From positions 825,716-878,820 of the forward strand of contig MNCI01008930.1 of the NCBI GenBank assembly GCA_015680685.1: a stretch of DNA of 53,105 bases. The letters run 5' to 3'. Origin of the DNA: Gnetum montanum (taxonomy: Eukaryota > Streptophyta > Gnetopsida > Gnetales > Gnetaceae). Under the pieces are notes generated by a model, which was not told the origin of the DNA, did no database searches, and was given only the letters and a program-made list of their open reading frames with translations. Both the position numbers and the translations under genes were made by a program. Numbering within the stretch: position 1 is the first letter of the stretch; each line of letters starts with the position of its first letter. Shown here in pieces: positions 10,314-20,375 of the stretch.

Positions 10314-10425
10314 GCAACTTTACCTACTTCAATAATAGAATGCACAAACCCTATCACCCAAGTAGTACNTGCAACTTTACCTACTTCAATAATAGAATGC
10401 ACAAACCCTATCACCCAAGTAGTAC
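10314..10425. other. Assembly join: 55-bp direct duplication around an N at 10369
   Basis: 10314-10368 and 10371-10425 are identical (GCAACTTTAC...AGTAGTAC) and separated by one N and one base. Exact identity in otherwise mutated DNA and the N in the middle indicate overlapping contig ends that were not merged. It lies in the linker before integrase. Confidence 0.85.
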
Positions 10426-10639
10426 ACATGGCCTCTGTAAGCGTTACCAACACCCAAGAGTGGTACGCTAATGTGAAAGCCTACCTACAGTATGGTGAAC
10501 CCCCACACAGTTTGACATCTACCCGATGCAATCTAAAAGCGAGCATGATAGTATGTCCTCGTAGGGGATAATACCTTCTGTAAATACTCTGACAAAATAT
10601 TGTTAACTTGCATTGGTGGGGAGGAGGCATAAAAAATTG

Positions 10640-11694
10640 TTAGCGAAGTCCATGAAGGACTATGTGGAGGACACATAGCTCCTAGGGCCATGGCAGCTAA
10701 GATCAGACACCTAGGGTATTATTGGCCTTGCATGGAATGAGATTGTTTTGCTAAATTTAAGACATGTGACATGTGCCAATGTCACGCAAACCTTATACAT
10801 GTGTCACCTACTTCGTTGCACCCTACACAGATCATGTGGCCATTTCAACGATGGGGGATAGATATCATAGGACCCATAACACCTAAGTCTTCGGTAGGAT
10901 ATAGCTTCATCATTATTGCCACCAGGTACTTTATGAAGTGGGAAAAGGCTATCCCCCTTAGGAAAACTACATCTCAACAAGTTTTCCACTTAATCTTAGA
11001 CAACATCGTAACAAGGTTTGGTCTTCCCATGACTATTGTTATGGACAACGGGCCACAGTTTAGTAGTGTGGAAACTAGAACCTTTTGTAGAAAACTTGGC
11101 ATTAAGTAATATTTTTCATTGTCATATTACCCATAGGCTAATGGTCAGGAAGAAGCAACGAACAAGGCCATCATCAACTTGCTTAAAAGAATTCTTAGTA
11201 ATATCAAGAGGCAATGGCATGAGAAAATCCTCTATGTGCTGTGGGCCTATCGTATGACGTGCAAGACGACTATAGGTAAGACTTCCTATAGCCTGGTCTA
11301 CAGATCTGAAGTAGTGTTACTGCTTGAATTGTAGGTACCATCACTACAGATGATCCTTTCGAGTGTCATGAATAAAGCCCAAAACAATGAGTTAAGGATT
11401 ATTGACCTCGACTTCCTGGAGGAAGAGCATGCACAAACACTGGGTTGCATCAAATGGTATCAAGACAAGTAGTGGCAAAAGCATTATGAAAACCTACATC
11501 AACGATTGATCAAAAAAGGTGACCTAGTTCTTAAAGCTACCTGTGAACATGTAGACAAGTTTTTGACAAATTGGGAAGGCCCATTCATAGTCACAAAAGC
11601 CTATGAGAACAAATCCTTCAAACTGGTAGACATGGATGGTAGAGAGTTTGCAAATCCTATGAACCAATTATACTTGAAGCTATACTACGTCTAA
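10640..11694 (+). pseudogene. Integrase of element A
   Basis: Zinc-binding HHCC domain: VHEGLCGGH (about 10648), GYYWPCME and CDMCQCHA (10768). Catalytic core: RWGIDIIGPI (first Asp, about 10860), IVMDNGPQFSS (second Asp, 11035) and GQEEATNKAI (Glu, 11147), so the D,D,E triad is present, with stops at 11108 and near 11135. Then LYVLWAYRMT (11230) and a C-terminal part ending NWEGPFIVTKAY, NQLYLKLYYV and the stop at 11692-11694. Integrase inserts the cDNA into host DNA. Length and order are as in normal Tat pol, so only point mutations and small indels inactivate it. Confidence 0.85.
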
Positions 11695-11711
11695 TATAGA
11701 AGTAAGGTAAG

Positions 11712-12011
11712 CACAGATACTTTGCTATGATTATAAACTGGCACAGATAGTCCACTATGACTATAAACTAGCATCCATAGTCCGCTACGACTATAACTAG
11801 CATCCACAGTCCACTATGACTATAAACTAGAACTGACAATCCACCATGACTATAAACTAGCATAGAACATCTACTATGATGCTAAACTAGCATAGATAGT
11901 CTACTACAAGCTTAAACTAGCCCATCCACCATTTGCTACGATGATAAACTAGCAGAGTGGTCTGCTAGGACCTTAAACTAGTACATCAGATGGTCTACCA
12001 GGACCTTAAAC
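11712..12011 (+). repeat. Minisatellite directly after pol (about 9-10 units)
   Basis: Units of roughly 27-38 bp with the core ATAGTCCACTATGACTATAA plus ACTAGCA, grading at the right end to GGACCTTAAACTAG. It starts within 20 bp of the integrase stop. The same array, reversed, follows pol in copy B (42998-43318), so it belongs to the family. Confidence 0.85.
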
Positions 12012-13469
12012 TGCTTTCACGACACAAAATTCTTAACTTGCATCCACGACCATTCAAACAAGCGAGCGTGCATAGTGCCCATGCAAGGTGAAGCATTGCA
12101 GTTCTAGAATGCAGTTCATGATGAAAAGAAAGCACCCTCTAGAATGTATGCGACACTAATTCCCCTAGCATCTTGCTGATCCTCTAGAGATGTTGTTTGA
12201 CATCTTCCTGACCTTCTAGAGCTATTGGTACCACAGCCCATTGCCCTGGAAGTAGCTTCCATTGGTAGCACCTGCTGCTGGAGTCCCAACACTATTGTGG
12301 CCTAGCCACAAGGTCGCTATCCTCCAACCCCTGCCATCATCCAACCTCAAAAGATCACCTATTGGACCTCTCACCTTACAGCCAAACTACATGATGTTTT
12401 CCTTGTGCGGGGACTCCGAAGCACTTGCATCATTGCAACTCCTAGATCCCTTGATGTCGGACCCTTCAGCTTTTCGTTGCCAAAATCACTGCTGGCCTTT
12501 CTACTTTAGAAGTCACATGCCTCAACAATGATGCTTGTCACTTCAGTGATGTCTAAAGCAAGTAAGGCCTTTTCCTAACTACATTTCATGGTTACATTTC
12601 TATAGTCTGCTTTTTGTTGTGCTTGCACAATACAGGTCAAGATGGCATCGGTCAAAGATGCATTTTGCCAGGAGGATAGGACACCACATCATTCCAAGCT
12701 GACCGCTCTAACTAGCTTAGCTACTTGGGAGTGCACATCTGACCCTTCCTCTTAGCCTTTATCATCTCATTTCTCACACCTGCAATTTCCCTTTTTCCAT
12801 CTCTTTTACAAGCTTTCTCAACATGTGTAAATCCCTCCCATATGCTTAATCACAAAGTCCATGATGCACGTAACATAACTCACCTCATGGGAAGCATCTA
12901 TAGGTAGGTCAAAACCCCATATGGATGTAACACAATCCATCCCGGGGAGGAAACAACTTTCCTACAACAATAAGGTTGTTTCCAAATGAATATGGCTAAA
13001 CAACAAAAGAAAAGTGCAAAAGCATAATAGAGCACCAAAAAAAAAAATAAAAAGAGCTAAAAAAATAAAAAGATCTAAGAAAAAAAGAGAGCATGTGCAC
13101 AAAGAAAATGGCACACTAGCTATTTCATAGTGACCCTATCCAAGCATTTTAATGAGAGGTTAGAACCAAGCAAAAGAAAGATGTTCATACATGCTAATTC
13201 CCTCACAAGCACTCCGACGAGGAACTATGCTACATTTCATCTTTTCTTTGCTTGAACTTATCCCCTCAACTCCATCCTTTTCCCTTTCCCCTACAAAACT
13301 ATCCTATTACTCCCAAGCACAGTAAAGTGACACCTGAGTGACCACCAGAGAGTGATGTTGATGACTTATNCGACACCTGAGTGACCACCAGAGAGTGATG
13401 TTGATGACTTATCCTTCATGGTGTTTCATATTCTTTGTCGACATCTATTAGGTGGACCCTCTAGACATT
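12012..13469 (+). other. 3' non-coding region of element A
   Basis: No ORF with recognisable homology. It aligns with the corresponding region of copy B (41446-42990, reversed), for example CTCTAGA-rich DNA at 12100-12220, the GGGAGGAAACA stretch near 12945 and A-rich DNA at 13010-13080. Function unknown; conserved position and length suggest a normal part of the element. Confidence 0.6.
13329..13412. other. Assembly join: 41-bp direct duplication around an N at 13370
   Basis: 13329-13369 and 13372-13412 are identical (GACACCTGAG...GACTTAT), separated by an N. Same artefact type as at 10369. Confidence 0.85.
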
Positions 13470-13484
13470 GACAAAGAGGGACTA
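13470..13484 (+). promoter_or_regulatory. Polypurine tract of element A
   Basis: GACAAAGAGGGACTA lies immediately before the LTR start TGAAACACC. Copy B has ACAAAGAGGGGCTAA before the same TGAAACACC (41445-41431, minus). It primes plus-strand DNA synthesis. Confidence 0.75.
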
Positions 13485-13774
13485 GTGAAACACCATAAAA
13501 TTTCAGGACCCTCATGTTTCAGTAGAGTCTTGGAATTTAGGCAAGGACTTCCACAAGTGCAGCATCATGAAAGTTCAGTAAGAAAATATAGGCATTGAGG
13601 GTACATTATCCAGTTTGGCAAGATTTCTATCTCTAGAGTACAGGCCCGATGGACTCTCTGGCCTGCCCAACTGGACAATTGACCCAGCTAATAGTCTACC
13701 TGGAAACTATGCTAGGAGTTGTCGAAAGTGTTTGGGATGAGAAAAATAGTTTGGCAAGTTTTCTAGTGAAAATG

Positions 13775-13868
13775 TTTGCTATGCTAAGCTACCCTATGCA
13801 GCATAGAAAGCCTTAAAAGANATTTGCTATGCTAAGCTACCCTATGCAGCATAGAAAGCCTTAAAAGA
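13775..13868. other. Assembly join: 46-bp direct duplication around an N at 13821
   Basis: 13775-13820 and 13823-13868 are identical (TTTGCTATGC...TTAAAAGA) with the N between. Artefact inside the LTR; it adds about 48 bp of false length. Confidence 0.85.
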
Positions 13869-14372
13869 TAGTTGCTCAAGCATCCAAGTGTGTATTGACA
13901 AAGTGATTGCAAAGACAAGTCAGGATTAAGTCAATGCAAGGTGCTAAGCTATGTAGCATAGCACAGTGTAGTAAAGGCAAAGCATAAAGGCTTGTCTTGC
14001 CAAGTGATTCTAACAAGAAAGTTTCGCTCAGCAACACTTTGGCCTCCAAAATTGGTTGCCCCACTTAGCCCTCAGGCCTCGAGCAAAGTTTCTTGCTAGA
14101 AAATGGTGGATTGAATGAAGAAGTAGGATATGCTAGCTGCTACACTGTGTTATGCTACATAGCGTAGCACAATGTAGCAACAATGCAAAAGTAGCAAAAG
14201 TGTTTCAAACATGAGTTCAGCGAGTTTAAAAGCTCTTTGTCATGAAGGAAAAATGTTGTAGTTATTAGCATGACTAAGCTTTAGACGAATCCTCTTTGGC
14301 TCCAACCCACATTTTTGTCAAGCCTAGTGGCTATGCTATGCTACGCTACGTAGCGTAGCACAATGTAGCAAG
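13779..14372 (+). repeat. Degenerate array of GCTATGCT/AGCGTAGC hairpins in U3
   Basis: Inverted repeats pairing (A)TGCTACGCT with AGCGTAGCA occur near 13779, 13945, 14131 and 14331. The right arm AGCGTAGCACAATGTAGCA is repeated exactly at 14161-14179 and 14352-14370. The LTR of B has a corresponding array at 40700-41350. The position in U3 suggests a transcriptional or structural role; that is inference. Confidence 0.7.
14339..14360. repeat. Perfect 22-bp palindrome
   Basis: Core GCTACGCTACGTAGCGTAGC (14340-14359) plus one more pair, T and A. It is the best preserved hairpin of the U3 array, with four CpG sites in otherwise CpG-poor DNA. Confidence 0.9.
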
Positions 14373-14797
14373 AAGCTACTTATGCTACACTAATGTATTC
14401 AACAAGATGAGTAATGCAACACTAGTATAGAAGCATCAAGAGGTCTTTGAGTAACTCCAGAACTTGTTGACAACAATCTTTCTCACTCTGGTATCTCCTT
14501 GGTGGAATTAGCAATTTTACTTCATCTTGCATAACCCTGGTAAACTTCCAAAAAATTATTCCGATGATTGACCCTACTTGTAAAGACAGGGAAGACGTAG
14601 TCCCAGAGCATAAGCTCCATTTTTTTTCTTGCATTGTTAGCACATTGGATCTCGACACATGCAGTTCTGGTAGTATAGTCACAGTGTTACAAAGTTTACA
14701 TCTAGCTTTGGATACCTGCACGATACGAACATGTTAGCACCTTATGGGGTCCAGGACATGTGGAAGCTAGACCACCTTTCTCTCCTACTCCTAGCCC

Positions 14798-14805
14798 TAT
14801 AAATA
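14798..14805 (+). promoter_or_regulatory. TATA box of the A LTR
   Basis: CCCTATAAATACTCC. The B LTR has CCCTATAAATACCCC at the matching place (40204-40211, minus). Transcription would start about 30 bp downstream. Confidence 0.65.
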
Positions 14806-15481
14806 CTCCAGCAAACAATGCTCAAAGGGTTGGATTTTTTGTTTACATTGGCAAGAGCAGTTGGTTGCTTGGCTTTTCGTGTTGGCTGGTTGGCTTCTTG
14901 ATTGGCTTCTTGGAAAATAAAGTTGGCTTTTTGGGGTAGTTGGCTTTTAAGTTGGCTTTTAGAAGGCATAGTTGGCATTTTTCTTGAGCATTCTAGTTAC
15001 CTTTGAGTTCTCTGATTGACTCCAAACATCCCCTTTTGAGTCAAGCATTTTGACACCTTAGCAAATCGATCAGCAAGTAGAAGAACTATGACTATATCGC
15101 TTGGTGTAAGAAGTGTCTCTCTAGCATTGCATAACTTGTTGTACACCTTTCAAACAAGGCAGAGAATCAAATCTACAACCTTGGGGTAGTGCACTTTCTC
15201 ACCTGAGTTTGTTTTGCTATTTCCTTACTATAATCATTGTTTTGCACTATTTTTGTCATCTTGCATTTATTGATCATCGATTTATCTCACGTATCTCGCT
15301 TCTGAAAAAAACGTTTACGTAAGGTTAAGATACATTGATTAAGTCTCTATCTAATCGACTAGACTATTCAGGGTGCTCCGGTTCCATTTTTCTCTAGCTT
15401 GGCCCTCGCATAGATCCAGGGTTAAACTATTCACCTAGAAACCTCTTGGTGTTCCAGCTACTGACGTTTTTGATCGCTACA

Positions 15482-16550
15482 ATCATTAGATGAATCTTTT
15501 TCCAATTGAGTTATAGATTTGTTTCCACACATCTTTTGAATACTTTCTCAAGGTAGTCCATGGTCATCTCAAATGTAGCTCCATAGGTGGAGAAGTCATC
15601 TATGAAGACTTTCATCCTACTATCAATTTGCTATTGAAAAATACTTAAGACTAGGTGTTGGAATGTAGCAAGGGAATTGCACAAACCAAAATGCATATTG
15701 TAACATGCAAAGGTCCACTAGGGACTTGTGAATGTTGTTTTGGCTTGGTCCTCTACCATGATTTGGATTTGGTTATAGCCACTATAATCATCTAGAAAAC
15801 TATAATAGTAATGGCCAGATATGTTGTCCAACACTTAATCAACAAACAACAACACAAAATGATCCTTGAATGTTGTGATATTTAATAGTCAAAAATCAAT
15901 GTAGAACCACCACTTGCTACCTTTTTTGGCATAATCATGAGTGGGCTAACCCACTCGCTATCAGTAATGGGGTAGATGAACCCTTCCTTAAGGAGTTGCT
16001 CAATCTCCTCTTTAATGATTTGATTTAATTTTGAATTCAACCAATGTTGAATGCATCACTAGGTTAGTGTAGATATGATGTTGGCCTATCCTAGGATCAA
16101 TCCATGTGAGTTTAGGATATGACCAAGTAAAGGCTATTGACCATTTATCAACCACATTCAATAGCATTTGTTTCTATTTTGGAGCTTTGCATTAATTATT
16201 ACTAGCTTCCCATTTTTCAAGAATGCATATTTCATGCTAACAAGTAGATTTTTTAACTCAAGGGGTTCTTGTTTTAAATTTTTAGGAATTTCCAACTCTT
16301 CCAAATAGGTATTTTCATTTGCATTATTAGAGAGTTGGTAATGAATTTGTTGTAGTTCATCCATGCCTATGACATAAGTGCATATTAATCTCTTAGTAGG
16401 TTCCATGCACATTGTGCTACTTACAGGATTAGCAATCAACGACTAGGTGCCCTCTTATTTTGTGGCTACTGTTTATAGACACCTTTGATGAAGGCATATT
16501 GGATAGGTGCTCTTGTACCCCAATCCAACACCCCTACTAGAAACATCACT
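15482..16550 (-). pseudogene. Fragment D: Athila-like protease end and reverse transcriptase
   Basis: Minus strand. TVATK*EGT near 16450 (the stop is at an expected Gln) matches VAT**EGT in element E (20310). Then follow EPLELKNLLVSMKYAFLKN (about 16255), the RT start EEIEQLLKEGFIYPITDSEW (about 16010) and WVSPLMIMPKK (about 15950). The remaining RT is full of stops; a TTLRKYSKDVWKQIYNSI-like segment (about 15550) matches the region after the FxDD motif. The fragment then ends at the LTR of A, so A inserted into this RT. The longest open piece is 16439-16158 (93 codons). Confidence 0.7.
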
Positions 16551-17103
16551 TGTCTAACACTTTATACAAGGCTAGGGCTAGTGTACATAATCACGTTAAG
16601 TAAGCATGTAAATATATCATAATCATAACATAAAGATGAAGCCTCATAACATATAAAATACATTAACTCATTCCCAAAAACCCACTAGGACTCCACATGT
16701 AATGTATAAATCATAAGTGTACAACCATACCTAATTTCTCTAGATGGGATGTAACATATTTGGTTCCATATCTATCCCCACAAAAATAAACTACATTATC
16801 CCGTTTTTAATTTTGGGTTTATTTTTATAACCTAAACAATATATAAGGAGATCAAAGGGAGCATCCATTGTACCACATTCTTTTGAAGCAGAAGCCATAG
16901 AGTCATCTTCCCTCCTTTGTAAATTCTCCTTGAGCTTCAATCCTTTGAAGCTGTGTTGTTGCTAATGGTCCAAGAGCCAATTTTTTGTTGGGTTTTTTCA
17001 CCTTAAAGGTTTTCCCCAGGGTAACTTTGTGTCCTTTTTAATTTCTGTATTTTTTTTAAATTAAATAGTATATTGGTTTGGTACAAGTGACTAGGAATAT
17101 TAA
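16551..17103 (+). mobile_element. 5' LTR of a Ty1/copia element
   Basis: Contains TATATAAGG at about 16840-16848, a typical R/U5 region (TTTTCACCTTAAAGGTTTTC near 17000) and ends two bases before a primer-binding site. The start (TGTCTAACAC, 16551) is chosen because Athila-like sequence of D reads up to about 16550; it is less certain than the end. The terminal CA appears as TA, a C-to-T change. Confidence 0.6.
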
Positions 17104-17105
17104 TT

Positions 17106-17117
17106 GGTATTGGAGCT
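17106..17117 (+). promoter_or_regulatory. Primer-binding site, initiator tRNA-Met
   Basis: TGGTATTGGAGC matches the usual copia PBS TGGTATCAGAGC except at two positions, both transitions (C to T, A to G). Confidence 0.8.
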
Positions 17118-17166
17118 AAGTTTGATGCACCACTATTATTTTGTCAAGTAATTGCAAGGAAAAATC

Positions 17167-17865
17167 ATGACCAAATCACTATCCAAAATTGAAATTGAAA
17201 AGTTTAATGGGTCCAACTCTGAATTATGAAAGATCAAGATGGAGGCTTTCCTCATTAAAAATAACTAACATAGTATAATTTTAGGAGTAAATCCAAATAA
17301 GATGTTTGATGATGAGTGGGAAAAATTGAACTTGAAGGTGATAAGTATAATTCATTTATGTCTTTTAGATTTAGCATTACTTAATGTTTTCAATGTTTCT
17401 TTTGCTAAAGATTTATGGGACAAATTGCAAACTTTGTATTAAACAAAATCCTTTACCAATAAGTTATTGTTGAAGAAATGATTGTATGATTGTAAAATGG
17501 TTTAAGGTACTACCAGTATAGATCACTTAAATGTATTTAATACATTGGTCCATTAGTTGCAATCTATGGGGGTGAAAATGGATGAGGAAGATTCATGCAT
17601 CACACTTCTCAACATACTTCTAGATTCATGGGAGACATTTGTGATGGCTGTAAGTAATACATCTACTATCTTTATTTTTGATAATATTGTTGATAAATTA
17701 TTATCTAAGGAAGCAATAAGGAAAGATTTACTACTCAAAATGATGTAAAACCAAAGTTTTTAAAGAGGCCTCAATGTAATAATAAGCTAAAAAATTTTGT
17801 AAAGAAGCCATCTAAATGTTGAAATTATGGAAAAGTTGGTCATATAAAGAAAGATTGTAAAGCCC
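17167..17865 (+). pseudogene. Gag of the Ty1/copia element
   Basis: Starts MTKSLSKIEIEKFNGSNSEL at 17167, about 50 bp after the PBS. The copia Gag pattern follows: KIKMEAFLIKNN, AKDLWDKLQTLY (about 17410) and the open piece 17557-17748 with DSWETFVMAVSNT. The zinc knuckle at 17815-17859 should read CX2CX4HX4C but has a TGA in the first loop and Tyr (TAT) for the second Cys; the end GKVGHIKKDC is intact. Both changes are G to A. Gag forms the particle and binds RNA through the knuckle. Confidence 0.8.
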
Positions 17866-17929
17866 CTTCAAAAAAGGATAAATATAGTAATGCATCAAAA
17901 AGTGATAAAGCCCCTCCTACTCAAGCAGG

Positions 17930-18695
17930 AGATTTGTATGTTATCTCATCTTCTGATAATGTTGATACATATTCATGGTATGTGGACTTAGGTGCATCTC
18001 ATCACTATACTTTGCATGTTGATTGGTTTAATGAGTATACATCATTTGATCTCTGAATGGTAAGATTGGGTAATGATGGTTTATGCAAAGTTATGGGTTA
18101 TGGAAACGTAAAGATTTAGTTTAAAAATGAAATAATTAAATTGATTTTCAATGTACATCATGTTCCAACACTTATTAAATATCTTTTGATTGTAAATGAA
18201 GTGGATGATGTAGAAATAATTGTTATCTTTGGAGGTAGAAAATGTTCAATATTGCATGGTTCATCTCATTTGGCTTTTGAAATTAAAATAGAAAAGTTGT
18301 ATAAATTAGAAGCTAAGACATTAAAGCAAAGATTAAGTACATTTGTACTTATTGATTTAAACTCAAATATTGATTTGTGGCATAAACGAATCAAACATCT
18401 TGGTAAAAAAGGACTTAAGAAACTTTATAAGCAAGGTAAATTTAAGCTTTTAAAAGATTCCTTGGATTTTTGTTATAATTTTCTACATGGTAAATAGAGG
18501 AATCACAATTTCCAAAGAAGTAATGCTAAATCTGTTCAGATATTAGAACTAATACATAGTGATGTATATGAACTAGCTAAAGATATTAAAACAAGTTCTC
18601 TTGAAGGTGCTATGTATTATGTTTGTTTTATTGATGATTATTCTAGAAAGAGCCAAATCTATTTATTAAAACATAAGTTTGAAGTATTTGAAAAA
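17930..18695 (+). pseudogene. Protease and N-terminal integrase of the Ty1/copia element
   Basis: Protease site YVDLGASHHYT near 17980 (family DSGASHH; Ser to Leu). The GAG-pre-integrase part NIDLWHKRIKHLGKKGLKKL (about 18367) carries the two His of the HHCC finger; the Cys pair appears as CYNF, so the second Cys is lost. The integrase core starts LIHSDVYEL (first Asp, 18550) and FIDDYSRKSQIYLLKHKFEV (18627). It stops abruptly at about 18690, where Athila-like gag sequence begins, so the rest of integrase, RT, RNase H and the 3' LTR are missing. Ty1/copia gene order (integrase before RT) is clear. Confidence 0.8.
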
Positions 18696-19800
18696 GTCAT
18701 AGGAGAGAAAACCTTGGAACAGGCAATCCAAAAGAAGACTCTACCAATTCAAAAAATTGTAATAGATATTGTAGCAAACATAGAAAAAATGTGGGACTTG
18801 GTAGATGAAAAATTTGCAACTACATTAAAGATTATGAAGGAAAGAATAGAGTAAGCCTTTGGAAAAGGCAAAGACAAGAAAAATGAGAAAGAGCTTAGAT
18901 GAAAGGGAAAAGTGGCTATAGTGGCTAAGTGTTTAAACATCAACATCACCAATGAGAAAAGATGTGCTGTGTGTTAGTACAAACATCCCAAGGCATGTTG
19001 TTTAGTAATGGCACATTTATAGGAAAGGGGGACATATGCACTCAATTCTAAATTTGTTAAGAAATAAATGATTAGAAGGTTACCTAATCCTCAAGGTAAC
19101 TATAGGCAGAACTTCCAACCAACATACTATCTCGATGGAGCTTTGCCATAGCCACAAGAGCAGTATTACCAGTAATGACAATAATCTTAATCATGGGTCA
19201 TGCCACCACCTTGCCAAAAATATCTATATAGGTAGCTAGATCCATATGGATATTTTTCATAATCATGGATTATGCCACCACCTTGCCAAAAATATCCATA
19301 TAGGTAGCTATATCCATATGGATATTTTGTACAACATCCAATCTCTCTTGGAAATGTTGTTGTCGAGACTCCATAATATTACCCCACTGAGTACAATAGA
19401 CCAACATCACCAAGAAAAGATCCAAACTCATACATGCATCTACAACAATTGGTTCAAATCAACACCTAAACACTTTACCACTTGTGCCACCTCTTATCAT
19501 GCAGGGAGAAATTACCATCACAAGTGTAGTAGAAGAGTGCAATAAGGGTGGTTAGCACATAAGAGGAGGTGATCACATATGGCTCATAAACTAAGGAAAT
19601 GACCATTCTTTTGAATGAGTCCTGAAAATATTTGATGGATGGGAACACATCTACTTCCATTCCATCTACATCCAATCCTACTCAACACAAAAAGCTTTCA
19701 TCTTCATCAAATACAAATGTCACAACTATCATTCTTACTCAAATAATCACATATTGGATCAAGGCAATAGTCCTTCAACCAAAAAAAACTAATCTAGGAA
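18696..19800 (+). pseudogene. Gag (C-terminal half) of element E
   Basis: Frame from GEKTLEQAIQKKTLP (18703) through a helical, charged segment FATTLKIMKERIE and FGKGKDKKNEKELR (18858). A Cys/His cluster follows (CAVC, KHPKACC, about 18965). After it come NPQGNYRQNFQP (19089) and a Gln/Pro/Tyr-rich tail with a 24-residue duplication. Most stops stand where Gln is expected. Open pieces 18612-18854 and 19632-19820 belong to this frame. The start lies to the left and is lost. Confidence 0.6.
19188..19331 (+). repeat. Two 72-bp direct repeats within gag of E
   Basis: Units 19188-19259 and 19260-19331 differ at a few positions. The length is 24 codons, so the reading frame is kept; each encodes SW(V/I)MPPPCQKY...PYGYF. 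Confidence 0.85.
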
Positions 19801-20375
19801 GCCCCTTAGTTTATCTCTAGATAGTAGGACAAAAACCATGCAAAGCTCTACTTTATTCTAGGTTAGGAGTGAACTTGATCTCCCAAGATATGTACTAGGC
19901 CTAGAATCTACCATTGCTAAAGAAGAGTAACATTTGGTTACAACTTGCAAACTAGTCAATCAAAATTCTATTAGGATAGGTGGATAATTTGATTACCACC
20001 ATTAGTGATTGGTCCTAACCCAAATATTTCCTAGTCATTTATGTGAAGAAAAATAAAGGGGAATTTTCAATTATTGTCTGAAGAGCTTGGCTTAGCATTG
20101 TTGACATTAAGCTTGAGATTTGTGACTTTTTCTTGAAAATTTCCAAGGAGGACAAAGTTAGTATTATACAAAGACAAAGAGTTCCATGTATTTCATATAG
20201 CAATAATGGGTGTAAATTACATGCAAAAAATATGGGCTATCAGGCAAGAAGATACCAAAGATGTAATAAATATGTAGAGGAAATATGTGTGCAGAAATGT
20301 TTGTATGTGGTAGCCACATAGTAGGAGGGCACCTAGTGGCTATTTATAAATGAAGAGATTGAATCAAATAAATAC
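19801..20375 (+). pseudogene. Protease of element E
   Basis: LLYSRLGVNLISQDM near 19850 corresponds to the aspartic protease loop L(L/V)DSGSGVNLI of Athila-like elements. The catalytic Asp has become Tyr (GAT to TAT) and Gly is Arg. Further on, a RAWLSIVDI piece (about 20080) recalls the conserved LGRPWLAT(A/V)DA block. VVATQQEGT-like sequence near 20310 (with stops for Gln) joins it to pol and matches fragment D. Inactive. Confidence 0.55.

Larger units (their letters stand above)
1081..15481 (+). mobile_element. Element A: Ty3/gypsy, Tat lineage, with antisense gene
   Basis: Order on the plus strand: gag end and protease (1246-2174), minisatellite (2379-2507), antisense gene (2681-7452, minus), minisatellite (7779-8033), RT, RNase H, archaeal-type RNase H and integrase (about 8260-11694), minisatellite (11712-12011), 3' non-coding DNA, PPT (13470-13484) and 3' LTR (13485-15481). 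The second RNase H after the ordinary one is diagnostic of the Tat group. The 5' LTR, PBS and most of gag are missing because a family H LTR borders the element at 1080. A is inserted in Athila-like fragment D. All coding regions carry stops, so this copy is dead. Element B (32896-48010) is a second copy in the opposite orientation. Confidence 0.85.
13485..15481 (+). mobile_element. 3' LTR of element A
   Basis: Begins TGAAACACC after the PPT and ends ...GATCGCTACA where Athila-like fragment D resumes. Length about 2.0 kb, including one 46-bp assembly duplication. It aligns over its length with the LTR of copy B, reversed: the start, the hairpin array, the TATA region and the U5 end GATGTTTTTGG/GACGTTTTTGA. 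No matching 5' LTR is in the window. Confidence 0.8.

Noticed and set aside
12262-12531. Plus-strand ORF of 89 codons after pol of A
   Set aside because: The homologous region of B has no matching frame, and the protein resembles nothing known to me.
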